NCBI GenBank assembly: GCA_009692555.1
Contig: SHYY01000038.1
Location: 1-37,588, forward strand
Source: Myxococcales bacterium
GTDB lineage: Bacteria > Myxococcota_A > Polyangia > Palsa-1104 > SHYY01
Length of the DNA: 37,588 bases
Reading direction: 5' to 3'
Program-made: the position numbers and the translations under genes
Notes under the pieces: generated by a model
What the model was told of the DNA's origin: nothing
Seen by the model: the letters and a program-made list of their open reading frames with translations, nothing else
Database searches by the model: none
In this document: positions 24,058 to 31,257 of the stretch, piece after piece
How positions within the stretch are numbered: position 1 is the stretch's first letter
Layout: each line of letters begins with the position of its first letter

Positions 24058-25890
24058 CTATTGACAGTTCACGGTCAGCGTCTGCGACGGCGCGGAGCAG
24101 GCGGAGATCTTCACTCCTCCCCAGTTCGGGTTGCCGATGCACGGGCGCACGGTGTAGGTGGTGTTGCAGCTGCACATCGTGTCGAGCGAGAGCGAGATGC
24201 CGGAGCCGCAGGAGCCGACCGTCCAGATCCTCCCGTCGCAGGGGGTCGAGACTGCGGTGCCGGTGCGGAGCGCCTGACAGAGCTTGTTGGCCTCCACCCC
24301 GGCGCACGAAACTCCGGTGAGATCATTGCTGCCGCTGATCGTGACCGACGTGTAGTTGCCGATCAGCAGCCCCCGGAAGGTATTCCACGCGGTGCACTGG
24401 GCCACCGGGGTCACATTGACGACGAAGGCCAGCGAGTACTGCACCCCGGGATTGATAATGCAGCTCCCGGCCTTGCACGCCTCCCCCAGGTCGCACGCCT
24501 TGTTGCAGCCGCCGCAGTTCTTGGCGTCGGTGGCGGCGGCGATCTCGCAGCCGTCGCCCGGCATCTGATTGCAATCGAGGAATCCCGGATTGCACGAGAA
24601 CAGGACACACGCCCCCTTCAGGCACGCCGCGCCGCCGTTCGGGTAGGCCGGGCAGGCCTTGCCGCAGCCGCCGCAGTTCTTGATGTCGCCGTTCACGTTC
24701 GCCTCGCAGCCGTCGGCGTAGAGCTTGTTACAATCCAGGTAGTTCGGATCGCAGGCGCCAATCGAGCAGCTCCCGGCGGTGCACACCGGAAGGGCGTTCG
24801 GCGGAAGCGCGCAGGCGTTGCCGCACTTTCCACAGTTCTTGGAGTCGGTCAGCGGGGTGGCCTCGCAGCCGTTCTGGGGGTTGTTATCGCAATCGGCGAA
24901 ACCGTTCAGGCAGGGGCCCACATTGCACACGCCGCCCATGCAACCGGCGGTGGCATTGGGTGGGGCGGCGCACACTTTTCCGCACACGCCGCAGTTGATC
25001 GGATCCTTCGTGATCGAGGTCTCGCAGCCGTCGTTGACGTCATTGCTGCAATGCGCGAAGCCCTGGTAGCAGGACATGATGAAGCAGCCGTTTGCGCAGC
25101 CGCCGACGCCGTTCTTGGGGTTGCAGAACTTCCCGCAGCCGGTGCAGTTGGCCGGGTCGTTCTTGATATTGATCTCGCAGCCGTCGGAGGCGTCCAGGTT
25201 GCAATCGGAGAAGCCGGCAGTGCAGGCGAGGATCTGGCACTTCGACTGGGCGCAGGCTACCTGGGAATTGAACCCCGCCCCGCAGCCCTTGCCGCAGGCT
25301 CCGCAGTGCTTGGCGTCGGCCGCGGTGTCGACGCAGGCGCCCGAGCAGCAGCTCTGGGCGCACGCGGCCCCGCACTTCCCGCAGTGGTCGGGGGCGCTCT
25401 GCACGTTGACGCAGGTGTGATTGCAGCAGGCCATCTTCATCGGCGCCCCCCCGTCGGGAACCGCCATTCCCGCACACTCGCTGTCCTTCTTGCAGCCGGT
25501 CGCGCAGGCGAAACCGCCGTCGCCCGCTTCGCAGTAGCCGCCGTCGCCGCAGGTGTCCTTCGCCGGCAGGCAGGGCACACACGCGCCGCTCTCGGGATCA
25601 CAGGTCGGCGTCGGGTCCGCGCAGGGTCCGGGGCAGCCCTTGGCGAGGTCTGCAGCGACGGCGAGATCGAGCGCCGCCGGCAGATCCGCGGCCGCGAGAT
25701 CGCCCACGCTCGGCGGCAGGTCGGGCATCGGCTGGAACGTGGAGGGCGCGGTGGAGCACGCCGTCAGCGCCGCCAGGGCCAGCGCGAGCGCCCCGGGGGT
25801 TCGCGATCGGGAATCAGTCCCCGAAGACCCAGGGGACGCTTCGGAGCCGCCTTCGGCGGGCCGATCAGGCTCAGTAGGCAAAGCAGTCAT
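24058..25890 (-). CDS. Cys-rich repeat lipoprotein 3, different C-terminal domain
   Basis: The frame has a lipoprotein signal (GALALALAALTACS), an Asp-Leu linker (VGDLAAADLPAALDLAVAADL), the head DPTPTCDPESGACVPCLPAKDTC and seven Cys modules (the last is NCGGCNKAC). The C-terminal domain of about 140 residues is different from its neighbours: a beta-rich segment (YSLAFVVNVTPVAQC, NYTSVTISGSNDL) ending with TLTVNCQ. The start is a problem. There is no ATG, GTG or TTG near the signal sequence; the only in-frame one is ATG 25890, inside gene 4. It would place the translated 60-bp repeat before the signal. The real start may be non-standard or lost. The function is unknown. Confidence 0.72.
   Translation of the reverse strand: MTALPTEPDRPAEGGSEASPGSSGTDSRSRTPGALALALAALTACSTAPSTFQPMPDLPPSVGDLAAADLPAALDLAVAADLAKGCPGPCADPTPTCDPESGACVPCLPAKDTCGDGGYCEAGDGGFACATGCKKDSECAGMAVPDGGAPMKMACCNHTCVNVQSAPDHCGKCGAACAQSCCSGACVDTAADAKHCGACGKGCGAGFNSQVACAQSKCQILACTAGFSDCNLDASDGCEINIKNDPANCTGCGKFCNPKNGVGGCANGCFIMSCYQGFAHCSNDVNDGCETSITKDPINCGVCGKVCAAPPNATAGCMGGVCNVGPCLNGFADCDNNPQNGCEATPLTDSKNCGKCGNACALPPNALPVCTAGSCSIGACDPNYLDCNKLYADGCEANVNGDIKNCGGCGKACPAYPNGGAACLKGACVLFSCNPGFLDCNQMPGDGCEIAAATDAKNCGGCNKACDLGEACKAGSCIINPGVQYSLAFVVNVTPVAQCTAWNTFRGLLIGNYTSVTISGSNDLTGVSCAGVEANKLCQALRTGTAVSTPCDGRIWTVGSCGSGISLSLDTMCSCNTTYTVRPCIGNPNWGGVKISACSAPSQTLTVNCQ
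25814..25873 (-). repeat. 60-bp stop-linked double-hairpin repeat, copy 2
   Basis: It begins at the TGA stop of Cys-rich gene 4 (25871-25873) and ends GGGGACTGA. Hairpins: CCGCC-GAA-GGCGG and GTCCCC-9-GGGGAC, both perfect here. Confidence 0.78.
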
Positions 25891-27595
25891 TGTCGCCCAA
25901 TGCGAGGTGTCTCCAGGTGTCGCCATCGTGTCCGCCGCAGTTTCCGGTGAAGCTGCCGCCGAGGTGGTACCAGGTGGCGTCGCAGCCCACCATCGCGAAG
26001 GTCTGGGTCGAGACCCAGCCCTTGCCGTCGAGGCTGCACAGGCCCTTGTTGTTGATCTGCGCTCCGTGATTGCACCCCGTCGCCAGGACGCGCGCCGCAT
26101 TGGCCAGCTGGAGCGTCTTCGCCCCGTTGCGATCGCGCGACCAGACCCAGTCGCCGGTCACGCAGCTGACCGCCATCCACTGCGGATTGGCCAGGCAGCT
26201 TGCGGCCTGCGCGCACGCCCCGGCCTTGCAGATCATGTTGTTGCCACAGGCCTTCCCGCAGCCGCCGCAGTTTGCCTTGTCCGTCTGTAGGTCCACCTCG
26301 CACCCGTCGGCTGTGTTGGCGTTGCAGTTCTCGAAACCGGGGTTGCAGCCGCCGAACCCGCACATGCCGTTGGTGCAGGCGGCGACACCGTTCTGCGGGC
26401 TCGGGCAGGGCTTCCCGCAGCCGCTGCAATGATTCTTGTCCGATTGAGGGTTTGCCTCGCATCCGTCGACCGGATTGTTGTTGCAATCCTTCCAGGGCGC
26501 GGTGCAGGAGACCAGCACGCACTTGCCCAGGGTGCAGCCCGCGATGCCATGGAGCGCCTGCCCGCAGTCATTGCCGCACACTCCGCAGTGCTTGGCGTCC
26601 GAGGCCAGCGTGGTCTCGCAGCCGTTCTGTCCGTTGCCGTCGCAGTCGCCGAACCCGGCCTGGCAGCCACCGACGGTGCAGACGCCGCCGAAGCAGCCCG
26701 CGGTGGCGTTCGGCGGTGCCGGGCAGAGCTTGCCGCACGCGCCGCAGTTCTGCGGGTCCTTGGTGGTGGCGGCCTCGCACCCGTCGCCCACGCTCTTGTT
26801 GCAATCGGCGAAGCCGGCGTAGCACGACTTCAACACGCAACCGTTGTTGCACGCCCCGACGCCGTTGATGATCGAGCAGAACATCCCGCACATCCCGCAA
26901 TGGGCCGGATCGGTCTGCAGCTGCGCCTCGCACCCGTTGCCCGGATCCTTGTCGCAGTCGGCGTAGCCTCCGGCGCACCCCTGGACCACGCAGGCCGATT
27001 GGACGCAGGCGATGGTGGCGTGGACGAGGGCGCCCGATGGGCAGACCTGGCCGCAGCCCCCGCAGTTCTTCGCGTCCTTGCTGACATCGAGGCACAAGCC
27101 GCCGCAGCAGGCGGCTGCGTTGACGCACGCCATCCCGCACTTGCCGCAGTTCGCCGCGCTGCTGGCGACATCCTGGCACTGGTGGTTGCAGCACACCGGC
27201 TTTGGCGCCACGCCACCGTCGGTGGCGACGGCAGGGCAGTCCTTGTCGATCTTGCACCCGGGAGAGCACTGGTACCCACCCATGATCTTCTCGCAGTGGC
27301 TCCCCGGGGCGCAGGCGTCGGTGGCCGGGAGGCAGGCCACGCACTGGCCGCTGCTCGGGTCGCAAACAGGCGTCGGCGCCACGCAGCCCTTGCACAGGCC
27401 GACCAGGTCGGGCGCCGCGAGATCCGGCAGCGCAGGCTTCGCGAGGTCGACCGGGGCGCCCTGATCGGCGGCGCCAGCGGAGAGGTCATCGGAGGCCGCC
27501 GCGGCGAGGTCCACCGACGGGCGCGGTGGGCCGCCCGTGGAGCCACACGCGGCGAGAAACCCAACCAGGATAGTCAAGCCAGGAGCAAAGCGCAT
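25871..27595 (-). CDS. Cys-rich repeat lipoprotein 4, different C-terminal domain
   Basis: The 574 residues have a clear lipobox (LTILVGFLAAC), a linker rich in Asp-Leu (SVDLAAAASDDLSAG, VDLAKPALPDLAAPDLVG), the shared head [23 protein letters not shown] and seven N/H-C-x-x-C-x-x-x-C modules. A unique C-terminal region of about 110 residues begins CLANPQWMAVSCVTGDW and includes NGAKTLQLANAARVLATGC and CGGHDGDTWRHLAL. It is the first gene of the four-gene array. Two overlapping hairpins lie in the 51 bp before its ATG. No ribosome-binding site of normal strength is seen. The function is unknown; a disulfide-rich surface protein is likely. Confidence 0.82.
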   Translation of the reverse strand: MRFAPGLTILVGFLAACGSTGGPPRPSVDLAAAASDDLSAGAADQGAPVDLAKPALPDLAAPDLVGLCKGCVAPTPVCDPSSGQCVACLPATDACAPGSHCEKIMGGYQCSPGCKIDKDCPAVATDGGVAPKPVCCNHQCQDVASSAANCGKCGMACVNAAACCGGLCLDVSKDAKNCGGCGQVCPSGALVHATIACVQSACVVQGCAGGYADCDKDPGNGCEAQLQTDPAHCGMCGMFCSIINGVGACNNGCVLKSCYAGFADCNKSVGDGCEAATTKDPQNCGACGKLCPAPPNATAGCFGGVCTVGGCQAGFGDCDGNGQNGCETTLASDAKHCGVCGNDCGQALHGIAGCTLGKCVLVSCTAPWKDCNNNPVDGCEANPQSDKNHCSGCGKPCPSPQNGVAACTNGMCGFGGCNPGFENCNANTADGCEVDLQTDKANCGGCGKACGNNMICKAGACAQAASCLANPQWMAVSCVTGDWVWSRDRNGAKTLQLANAARVLATGCNHGAQINNKGLCSLDGKGWVSTQTFAMVGCDATWYHLGGSFTGNCGGHDGDTWRHLALGDNDCFAY

Positions 27596-27597
27596 CA

Positions 27598-27639
27598 GGT
27601 GGCGTCAGCCTCGCCACCACCCTAGCACAACCGAGGCTG
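27598..27639 (-). promoter_or_regulatory. Leader with two mutually exclusive hairpins
   Basis: On the minus strand, CAGCCTCG (27632-27639) can pair with CGAGGCTG (27606-27613). GGTGGCG (27612-27618) can pair with CGCCACC (27598-27604). The two stems share bases, so only one can form at a time. The second stem ends two bases before ATG 27595. It may act as an attenuator or translation switch, or as a simple terminator after 27647. Confidence 0.4.
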
Positions 27640-27646
27640 TTTCAGG

Positions 27647-28075
27647 TCACGCGCCGCCGTCGCGGGCGGGGCGAACGGGGGCGGGTGCAGGACGGGCCGG
27701 GGGCGGCGAGCCGCGCTCGTCCCGGAGCTTCCGCTCGAGCAGTTCGAGGAAGCGCTTCTCGATGTAGCTTGGCTCATCGCTGAGCGAGATCTGGGCCCGG
27801 ACCGCGTCGCGTCCCTGGGTGTCGACCCGGAACAGCTCGAGGGAGCCCCGATGGGGCGGCTTGCCCGGGTCGCCGGCGCACTCGAACATCAGGAACGCCG
27901 AGGTGTCGTCCCGGTCCGTGACCTTGCACCCGCGGTCGACGCGCAGGAACCGCACCGCGGTCCCGAGCACTTGATCGAGTGGCCAGAGGAGATCCGCCTT
28001 CTCCTTCGCCTCGGCGGACCCGCCGGCGAGGCCGATCGCGAGCGCGGCTGTGATCGTGGCGACGCGGACGATCAA
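27647..28075 (-). CDS. Small secreted protein of unknown function
   Basis: The 142 residues start at a TTG that overlaps the stop of the preceding gene (TTGA). The signal peptide is VRVATITAALAIGLAGGSAEA, with likely cleavage after AEA. The mature part has WPLDQVLGTAVRFLRVDRGC, a second Cys in LMFECAGDPG (one possible disulfide), SLELFRVDTQG and a helix SYIEKRFLELLERKLRDERG, then a Pro/Ala-rich end. No family is recognised. The coupling to the nucleotide-sugar dehydrogenase suggests a role near polysaccharide synthesis, by position only. Confidence 0.7.
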   Translation of the reverse strand: MIVRVATITAALAIGLAGGSAEAKEKADLLWPLDQVLGTAVRFLRVDRGCKVTDRDDTSAFLMFECAGDPGKPPHRGSLELFRVDTQGRDAVRAQISLSDEPSYIEKRFLELLERKLRDERGSPPPARPAPAPVRPARDGGA

Positions 28076-29379
28076 AGACCGATCACGCGCCCACGCGCTT
28101 CGCCACGGACCTTCCGCGTCGCGTTGCGCGTGTCGATCACGAGGCGCGCCTCGCGCACCACCTTGCCGTAGTCGACCGACGAGTGATCGGTCACGATCAC
28201 CACCGCGTCGTAGCCTTCGAGCCCGTTGCCGTCGATCGGCTTGCTGTGGAGCACGTGCTCGCCGATCCGCAGGGTCGCCGCGTAGGGGTCGTGGTAGCTG
28301 ACCTCGGCGCCCTTGCCCTGGAGCAGCTCGATTACATCGAGCGCGGGCGACTCGCGGACGTCCTCGATGTCGCGCTTGTAGGCGACGCCGAGGATCAGCA
28401 CCCGGGATCCGTTGACCGACTTCCGGTCGGCGTTCAGCGCGTCCGCCACCAGCTCGACGACCACGTGCGGCATGTGGGTGTTGATGTCGTCGGCCAGCTC
28501 GATGAAGCGCGCCTCGTACTTGAGCGTCTTCAGCTTCCACGACAGGTAGAGCGGATCGACCGGGATGCAGTGGCCGCCGAGGCCCGGACCCGGGTAGAAG
28601 GGCATGAAGCCGAAGGGCTTGGTCGCCGCCGCGTCGATGATCTCCCAGGTGTCGATCCCGAGCTTCTGGGCCATGATCGCCACCTCGTTGACCAGGCCGA
28701 TGTTGACCGCGCGGAAGGTGTTCTCGAGGAGCTTGACCATCTCCGCAGCGTCGGTGGAGGAGACCGGCACCAGGTGCTCGAGGACCTCGCCGTACATCGC
28801 GGTGATCGCCTCCAGGCAGCGCGGCGTGGTGCCGCCGACAACCTTCGGCGTGTTCCTGGTGTGGTAGCGCGCGTTGCCCGGGTCGACGCGCTCGGGGGAG
28901 AAGCAGAGGAAGAAGTCCTGCCCGGCCTTGAGCCCCGATTCCTGCAATTTCGGCAGCAGGACCTCACGCGTGAAACCCGGGAAAGTCGTCGATTCCAGGA
29001 TGATCAGCATGTCCTTGTGAAGCCCGCGGAAGAGGTCGTCGGCGGCGGCGACGATGAAGCTGTTGTCGGGCTCCTTGGTCTTGTTGAGCGGTGTCGGGAC
29101 GCAGATCACGACCACGTCGGCGGTCGCGAGCACCCCCGGATCGGTCGACGCGCGCAGCCGCCCTTCGGCGAGCAGCGGCTGCAGGTCCTGGTCGTGGATG
29201 TCCTTGATGTAGGAGCGCCCGGCGTTGACCATCCGGACCTTCTCCTCGCTCTTGTCGTACCCGACGGTGCGAAAGCCCGCGCGGGCCATCTCCGTCGCGA
29301 GCGGCAGGCCCACGTAGCCGATGCCGATCACGGCCACCTGGGCCTCGTGCTTCTTGATCTTCTCCAGCAGGGTCGACAT
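28072..29379 (-). CDS. Nucleotide-sugar dehydrogenase (UDP-GlcNAc/ManNAc 6-dehydrogenase type)
   Basis: The 435 residues oxidise the C6 of a UDP-sugar to a uronic acid with two NAD. The N-terminal NAD-binding motif GIGYVG is at 19-24, followed by VVVICVPTPL and ESTTFPG. The central part has SPERVDPGN and the helix with KLLENTFRAVNIGLVNE. The catalytic Cys (about 271) is in GLGGHCIPVDP. The C-terminal domain has LILGVAYKRDIEDVRESP. The features fit the WbpA/TviB/WecC side of the family better than UDP-glucose dehydrogenase, but the substrate is not certain. AGGAG lies eight bases before ATG 29379. It follows the CpsB-like phosphatase by 41 bp, an exopolysaccharide context. Confidence 0.92.
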   Translation of the reverse strand: MSTLLEKIKKHEAQVAVIGIGYVGLPLATEMARAGFRTVGYDKSEEKVRMVNAGRSYIKDIHDQDLQPLLAEGRLRASTDPGVLATADVVVICVPTPLNKTKEPDNSFIVAAADDLFRGLHKDMLIILESTTFPGFTREVLLPKLQESGLKAGQDFFLCFSPERVDPGNARYHTRNTPKVVGGTTPRCLEAITAMYGEVLEHLVPVSSTDAAEMVKLLENTFRAVNIGLVNEVAIMAQKLGIDTWEIIDAAATKPFGFMPFYPGPGLGGHCIPVDPLYLSWKLKTLKYEARFIELADDINTHMPHVVVELVADALNADRKSVNGSRVLILGVAYKRDIEDVRESPALDVIELLQGKGAEVSYHDPYAATLRIGEHVLHSKPIDGNGLEGYDAVVIVTDHSSVDYGKVVREARLVIDTRNATRKVRGEARGRVIGL

Positions 29380-29420
29380 CAAGGTGTTCTCCTGGTCGTC
29401 GGGGACTCTACTCTTTGGTG

Positions 29421-30149
29421 CTAATCGGGCAGCTCGCCATTCAAGATCCGTCGCGGGCCGGTGTCCAGGAGGCGCGTCACCGCCGCCTCGCCCATCCGCT
29501 TGCGCACCCAGGCAATGCCGGCGCCCGCGAGGCGGACATCCGAGGCCTGGTGAACGTCGCTGGCCGCAGCGTGCGCCAGCTGCTGCTCGACCAGCCAGCG
29601 GGCGGTCTTGCACTGCCGGACGCCGTGCGCTCCGTCGAGGGCGCCGAGGTCGACCACCAGCGCGCACCGCTGCGCGAGCGCCTCGAACCGCTCGAGGTGG
29701 TCCCACAGCGCGACGTAGCGCTCCGGGTGGGCCATGACCGGAAGGGGGCCGCCGCGCCGGATCGCGAAGAGCCGCTCCTCCATCCTTGGCGGCATCAGCG
29801 CCACCGGCAGCTCGAACAGGAACGCCCGGCTCGCCTCGTCGCCCGCCACGCGATAGCCCGGGATCGTTCGATCGAGGCTGCGCTCGAGGAACAGCTCGTC
29901 CCACATGTTCTCGGCGCCGAGCCGCAGATCGACCGATCCCGGCGGGAGCGCCGCCACCACGCGGGCGTGGGCGGCGTCGATGGCTTCCCGCGTCGGGACG
30001 AACGAGCCCACTTTTTGATGGGGCGTGGCGTGAACCCGATCGAAGCCCAGCTGGCCCAGCAGCGATAGCATCTGCAGCGAGTCGACAAGCTGCTTCGCCC
30101 CGTCGTCGATGGCGGGGAGCACGTGCGAGTGGAGGTCGACGAAGCCCAT
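29421..30149 (-). CDS. CpsB/CapC-type PHP-domain tyrosine phosphatase
   Basis: The 242 residues belong to the PHP metal-dependent phosphatases that dephosphorylate bacterial tyrosine kinases in capsule and exopolysaccharide export. The metal-binding start VDLHSHVLPAIDDGA has His7 and His9. Later motifs are VHATPHQKVG, LRLGAENM, VMAHPERY and AAASDVHQ, the remaining expected metal ligands. The length is normal for CpsB/CapC/Wzb-like PHP enzymes. A cognate kinase is not in the window. The neighbouring nucleotide-sugar dehydrogenase supports an exopolysaccharide role. Confidence 0.88.
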   Translation of the reverse strand: MGFVDLHSHVLPAIDDGAKQLVDSLQMLSLLGQLGFDRVHATPHQKVGSFVPTREAIDAAHARVVAALPPGSVDLRLGAENMWDELFLERSLDRTIPGYRVAGDEASRAFLFELPVALMPPRMEERLFAIRRGGPLPVMAHPERYVALWDHLERFEALAQRCALVVDLGALDGAHGVRQCKTARWLVEQQLAHAAASDVHQASDVRLAGAGIAWVRKRMGEAAVTRLLDTGPRRILNGELPD

Positions 30150-30161
30150 GCGAAGTCGCCC

Positions 30162-30189
30162 ATTCTAGTCCGCGTCCCCCGCTCGGCAA
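30162..30189 (-). promoter_or_regulatory. Promoter of the PHP phosphatase gene
   Basis: Minus strand TTGCCG (30184-30189), 16 bp and TAGAAT (30162-30167), 12 bases before ATG 30149. Confidence 0.5.
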
Positions 30190-30229
30190 GCGCGAAGCCG
30201 CGGATAGCCGCGGACGCGGATGGTGCGGG

Positions 30230-30258
30230 TTGAACAGCGGGAGGGCCTGTGATACTGT
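30230..30258 (+). promoter_or_regulatory. Promoter of the coiled-coil membrane protein gene
   Basis: TTGAAC (30230-30235), 17 bp and TACTGT (30253-30258). AGGAG precedes ATG 30319. It is divergent from the phosphatase promoter. Confidence 0.5.
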
Positions 30259-30318
30259 TCGCGGCAACGTTTTCCCCCAAGGAGCTCTCGGCAACCGCCG
30301 GAGCAACAGGAGCAGTGG

Positions 30319-31071
30319 ATGGCCGAGCGAGAGAACTCCGTCCTCTTTTCTCTGAAGGAGCTTCGCGGTATCGAGGACGACCGCGTCAAGCAGGAAGAGG
30401 AGGCCGTCAAGGCCAAGGTCGAGTCCGAGCGCCGCGCGAAGGAGGACGCGATCCGGCGGGCGAAGGACGAGGACGATCGCAAGATCCGGGAGGAGCAGGA
30501 GCGCCAGGTCCGCCTCCAGCAGGACAAGGAGAAGCAGATCCGCGAGGAGCAGATGCGCCTCGAGGCGGAGAAGCACAAGGCGCAGCTCGACGCGCAGGCG
30601 CGCATCGAGGAGGCGCGGATCCAGGCCGAGGTTCACGCCCAGGCGCATGCCAAGAAGCCGCCGGTGAAGGCGATCATCGGCGTGGTCGGAGGCGTGATCG
30701 CCGTTGCCGGCGCTGTGCTCGGCTACGTGCTCGGCGTGTACATCCCGGCGGAGAATGCCCGGCGTGAGAAGGAGTTTGCCGCCCAGCAGGTGATGGCGGT
30801 GAACCGCGCGGTGCAGAAGGCGAAGGACGATCTGTCGCTGGAATACGACGCGAAGATTGCCAACGAGAAGGACGAGGGGAAGAAGGCACTCCTGATCGCC
30901 GAGCGCAAGGGCAAGGAGGAGCTCGCCGAGGCGGCCGCGCGCGCCGGCAAGGTGGTGCGCTCGTCGCGGCCCAGCGGGGGCACGGCGCCAGCGGCTCCCC
31001 CGAAGCCGAAGAAGGTCGGGGCCGTCTGCAAGGATCCGAACGACCCGCTGTGCGGCGTCGACAACCTCTGA
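30319..31071 (+). CDS. Coiled-coil single-span membrane protein with ENSVLFSL motif
   Basis: The 250 residues begin MAERENSVLFSLKELRGIED. A highly charged Lys/Glu/Arg coiled coil follows (about 20-110, with repeated EEQ/RL/KEK), then a membrane span AIIGVVGGVIAVAGAVLGYVLG (about 119-142), a second charged helix and a tail with two Cys (VCKDPNDPLC). The design recalls TolA-like or motility-linked coiled-coil proteins of Myxococcota. The N-terminal motif ENSVLFSLKEL matches ENSVLFSLNNL in the AgmX/GltJ-like protein at 6143. A shared binding partner is inferred from that. The N-terminus is cytoplasmic if the span obeys the positive-inside rule. No enzymatic motif is seen. Confidence 0.72.
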   Translation: MAERENSVLFSLKELRGIEDDRVKQEEEAVKAKVESERRAKEDAIRRAKDEDDRKIREEQERQVRLQQDKEKQIREEQMRLEAEKHKAQLDAQARIEEARIQAEVHAQAHAKKPPVKAIIGVVGGVIAVAGAVLGYVLGVYIPAENARREKEFAAQQVMAVNRAVQKAKDDLSLEYDAKIANEKDEGKKALLIAERKGKEELAEAAARAGKVVRSSRPSGGTAPAAPPKPKKVGAVCKDPNDPLCGVDNL

Positions 31072-31092
31072 CGCAGCGACGGTAGAAAGCCC

Positions 31093-31134
31093 AAAGCCCG
31101 GTTCGCCACCTGACAGGCGAACCGGGCTTTTTTT
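31093..31134 (+). terminator. Rho-independent terminator
   Basis: AAAGCCCGGTTCGCC (31093-31107) pairs perfectly with GGCGAACCGGGCTTT (31116-31130) around an eight-base loop; T continues to 31134. It ends the coiled-coil gene and separates it from the convergent tRNA-Cys. Confidence 0.92.
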
Positions 31135-31138
31135 CGTC

Positions 31139-31214
31139 TGGAGGCGCCGTCCGGATTTGAACCGGAGAATGACGGATTTGCAGTCCGTTGCCTTACCAAC
31201 TTGGCGACGGCGCC
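31139..31214 (-). tRNA. tRNA-Cys (GCA)
   Basis: The acceptor stem GGCGCCG/CGGCGCC closes the cloverleaf. The D arm is GCC...GGC, the anticodon arm ACGGA-CTGCAAA-TCCGT with anticodon GCA, and the T arm TCCGG-TTCAAAT-CCGGA. The discriminator is U, as expected for Cys, and CCA is encoded (31139-31141). The variable loop is short. All stems pair without mismatch. Confidence 0.95.
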
Positions 31215-31228
31215 GTGAAGCGGGGAGT

Positions 31229-31257
31229 ACCCTACACGAACGTCATTCGTAGCGCAA
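31229..31257 (-). promoter_or_regulatory. tRNA-Cys promoter
   Basis: Minus strand TTGCGC (31252-31257), 17 bp and TAGGGT (31229-31234), about 15 bases before the tRNA 5' end. The -35 box lies in the last codons of the LolC/E-like gene. Confidence 0.5.

Noticed and set aside
31139-31242. tRNA-Cys as an integration site for an island
   Set aside because: No integrase gene and no repeat of the tRNA 3' end could be seen in the window; the flanking genes look like ordinary chromosome.
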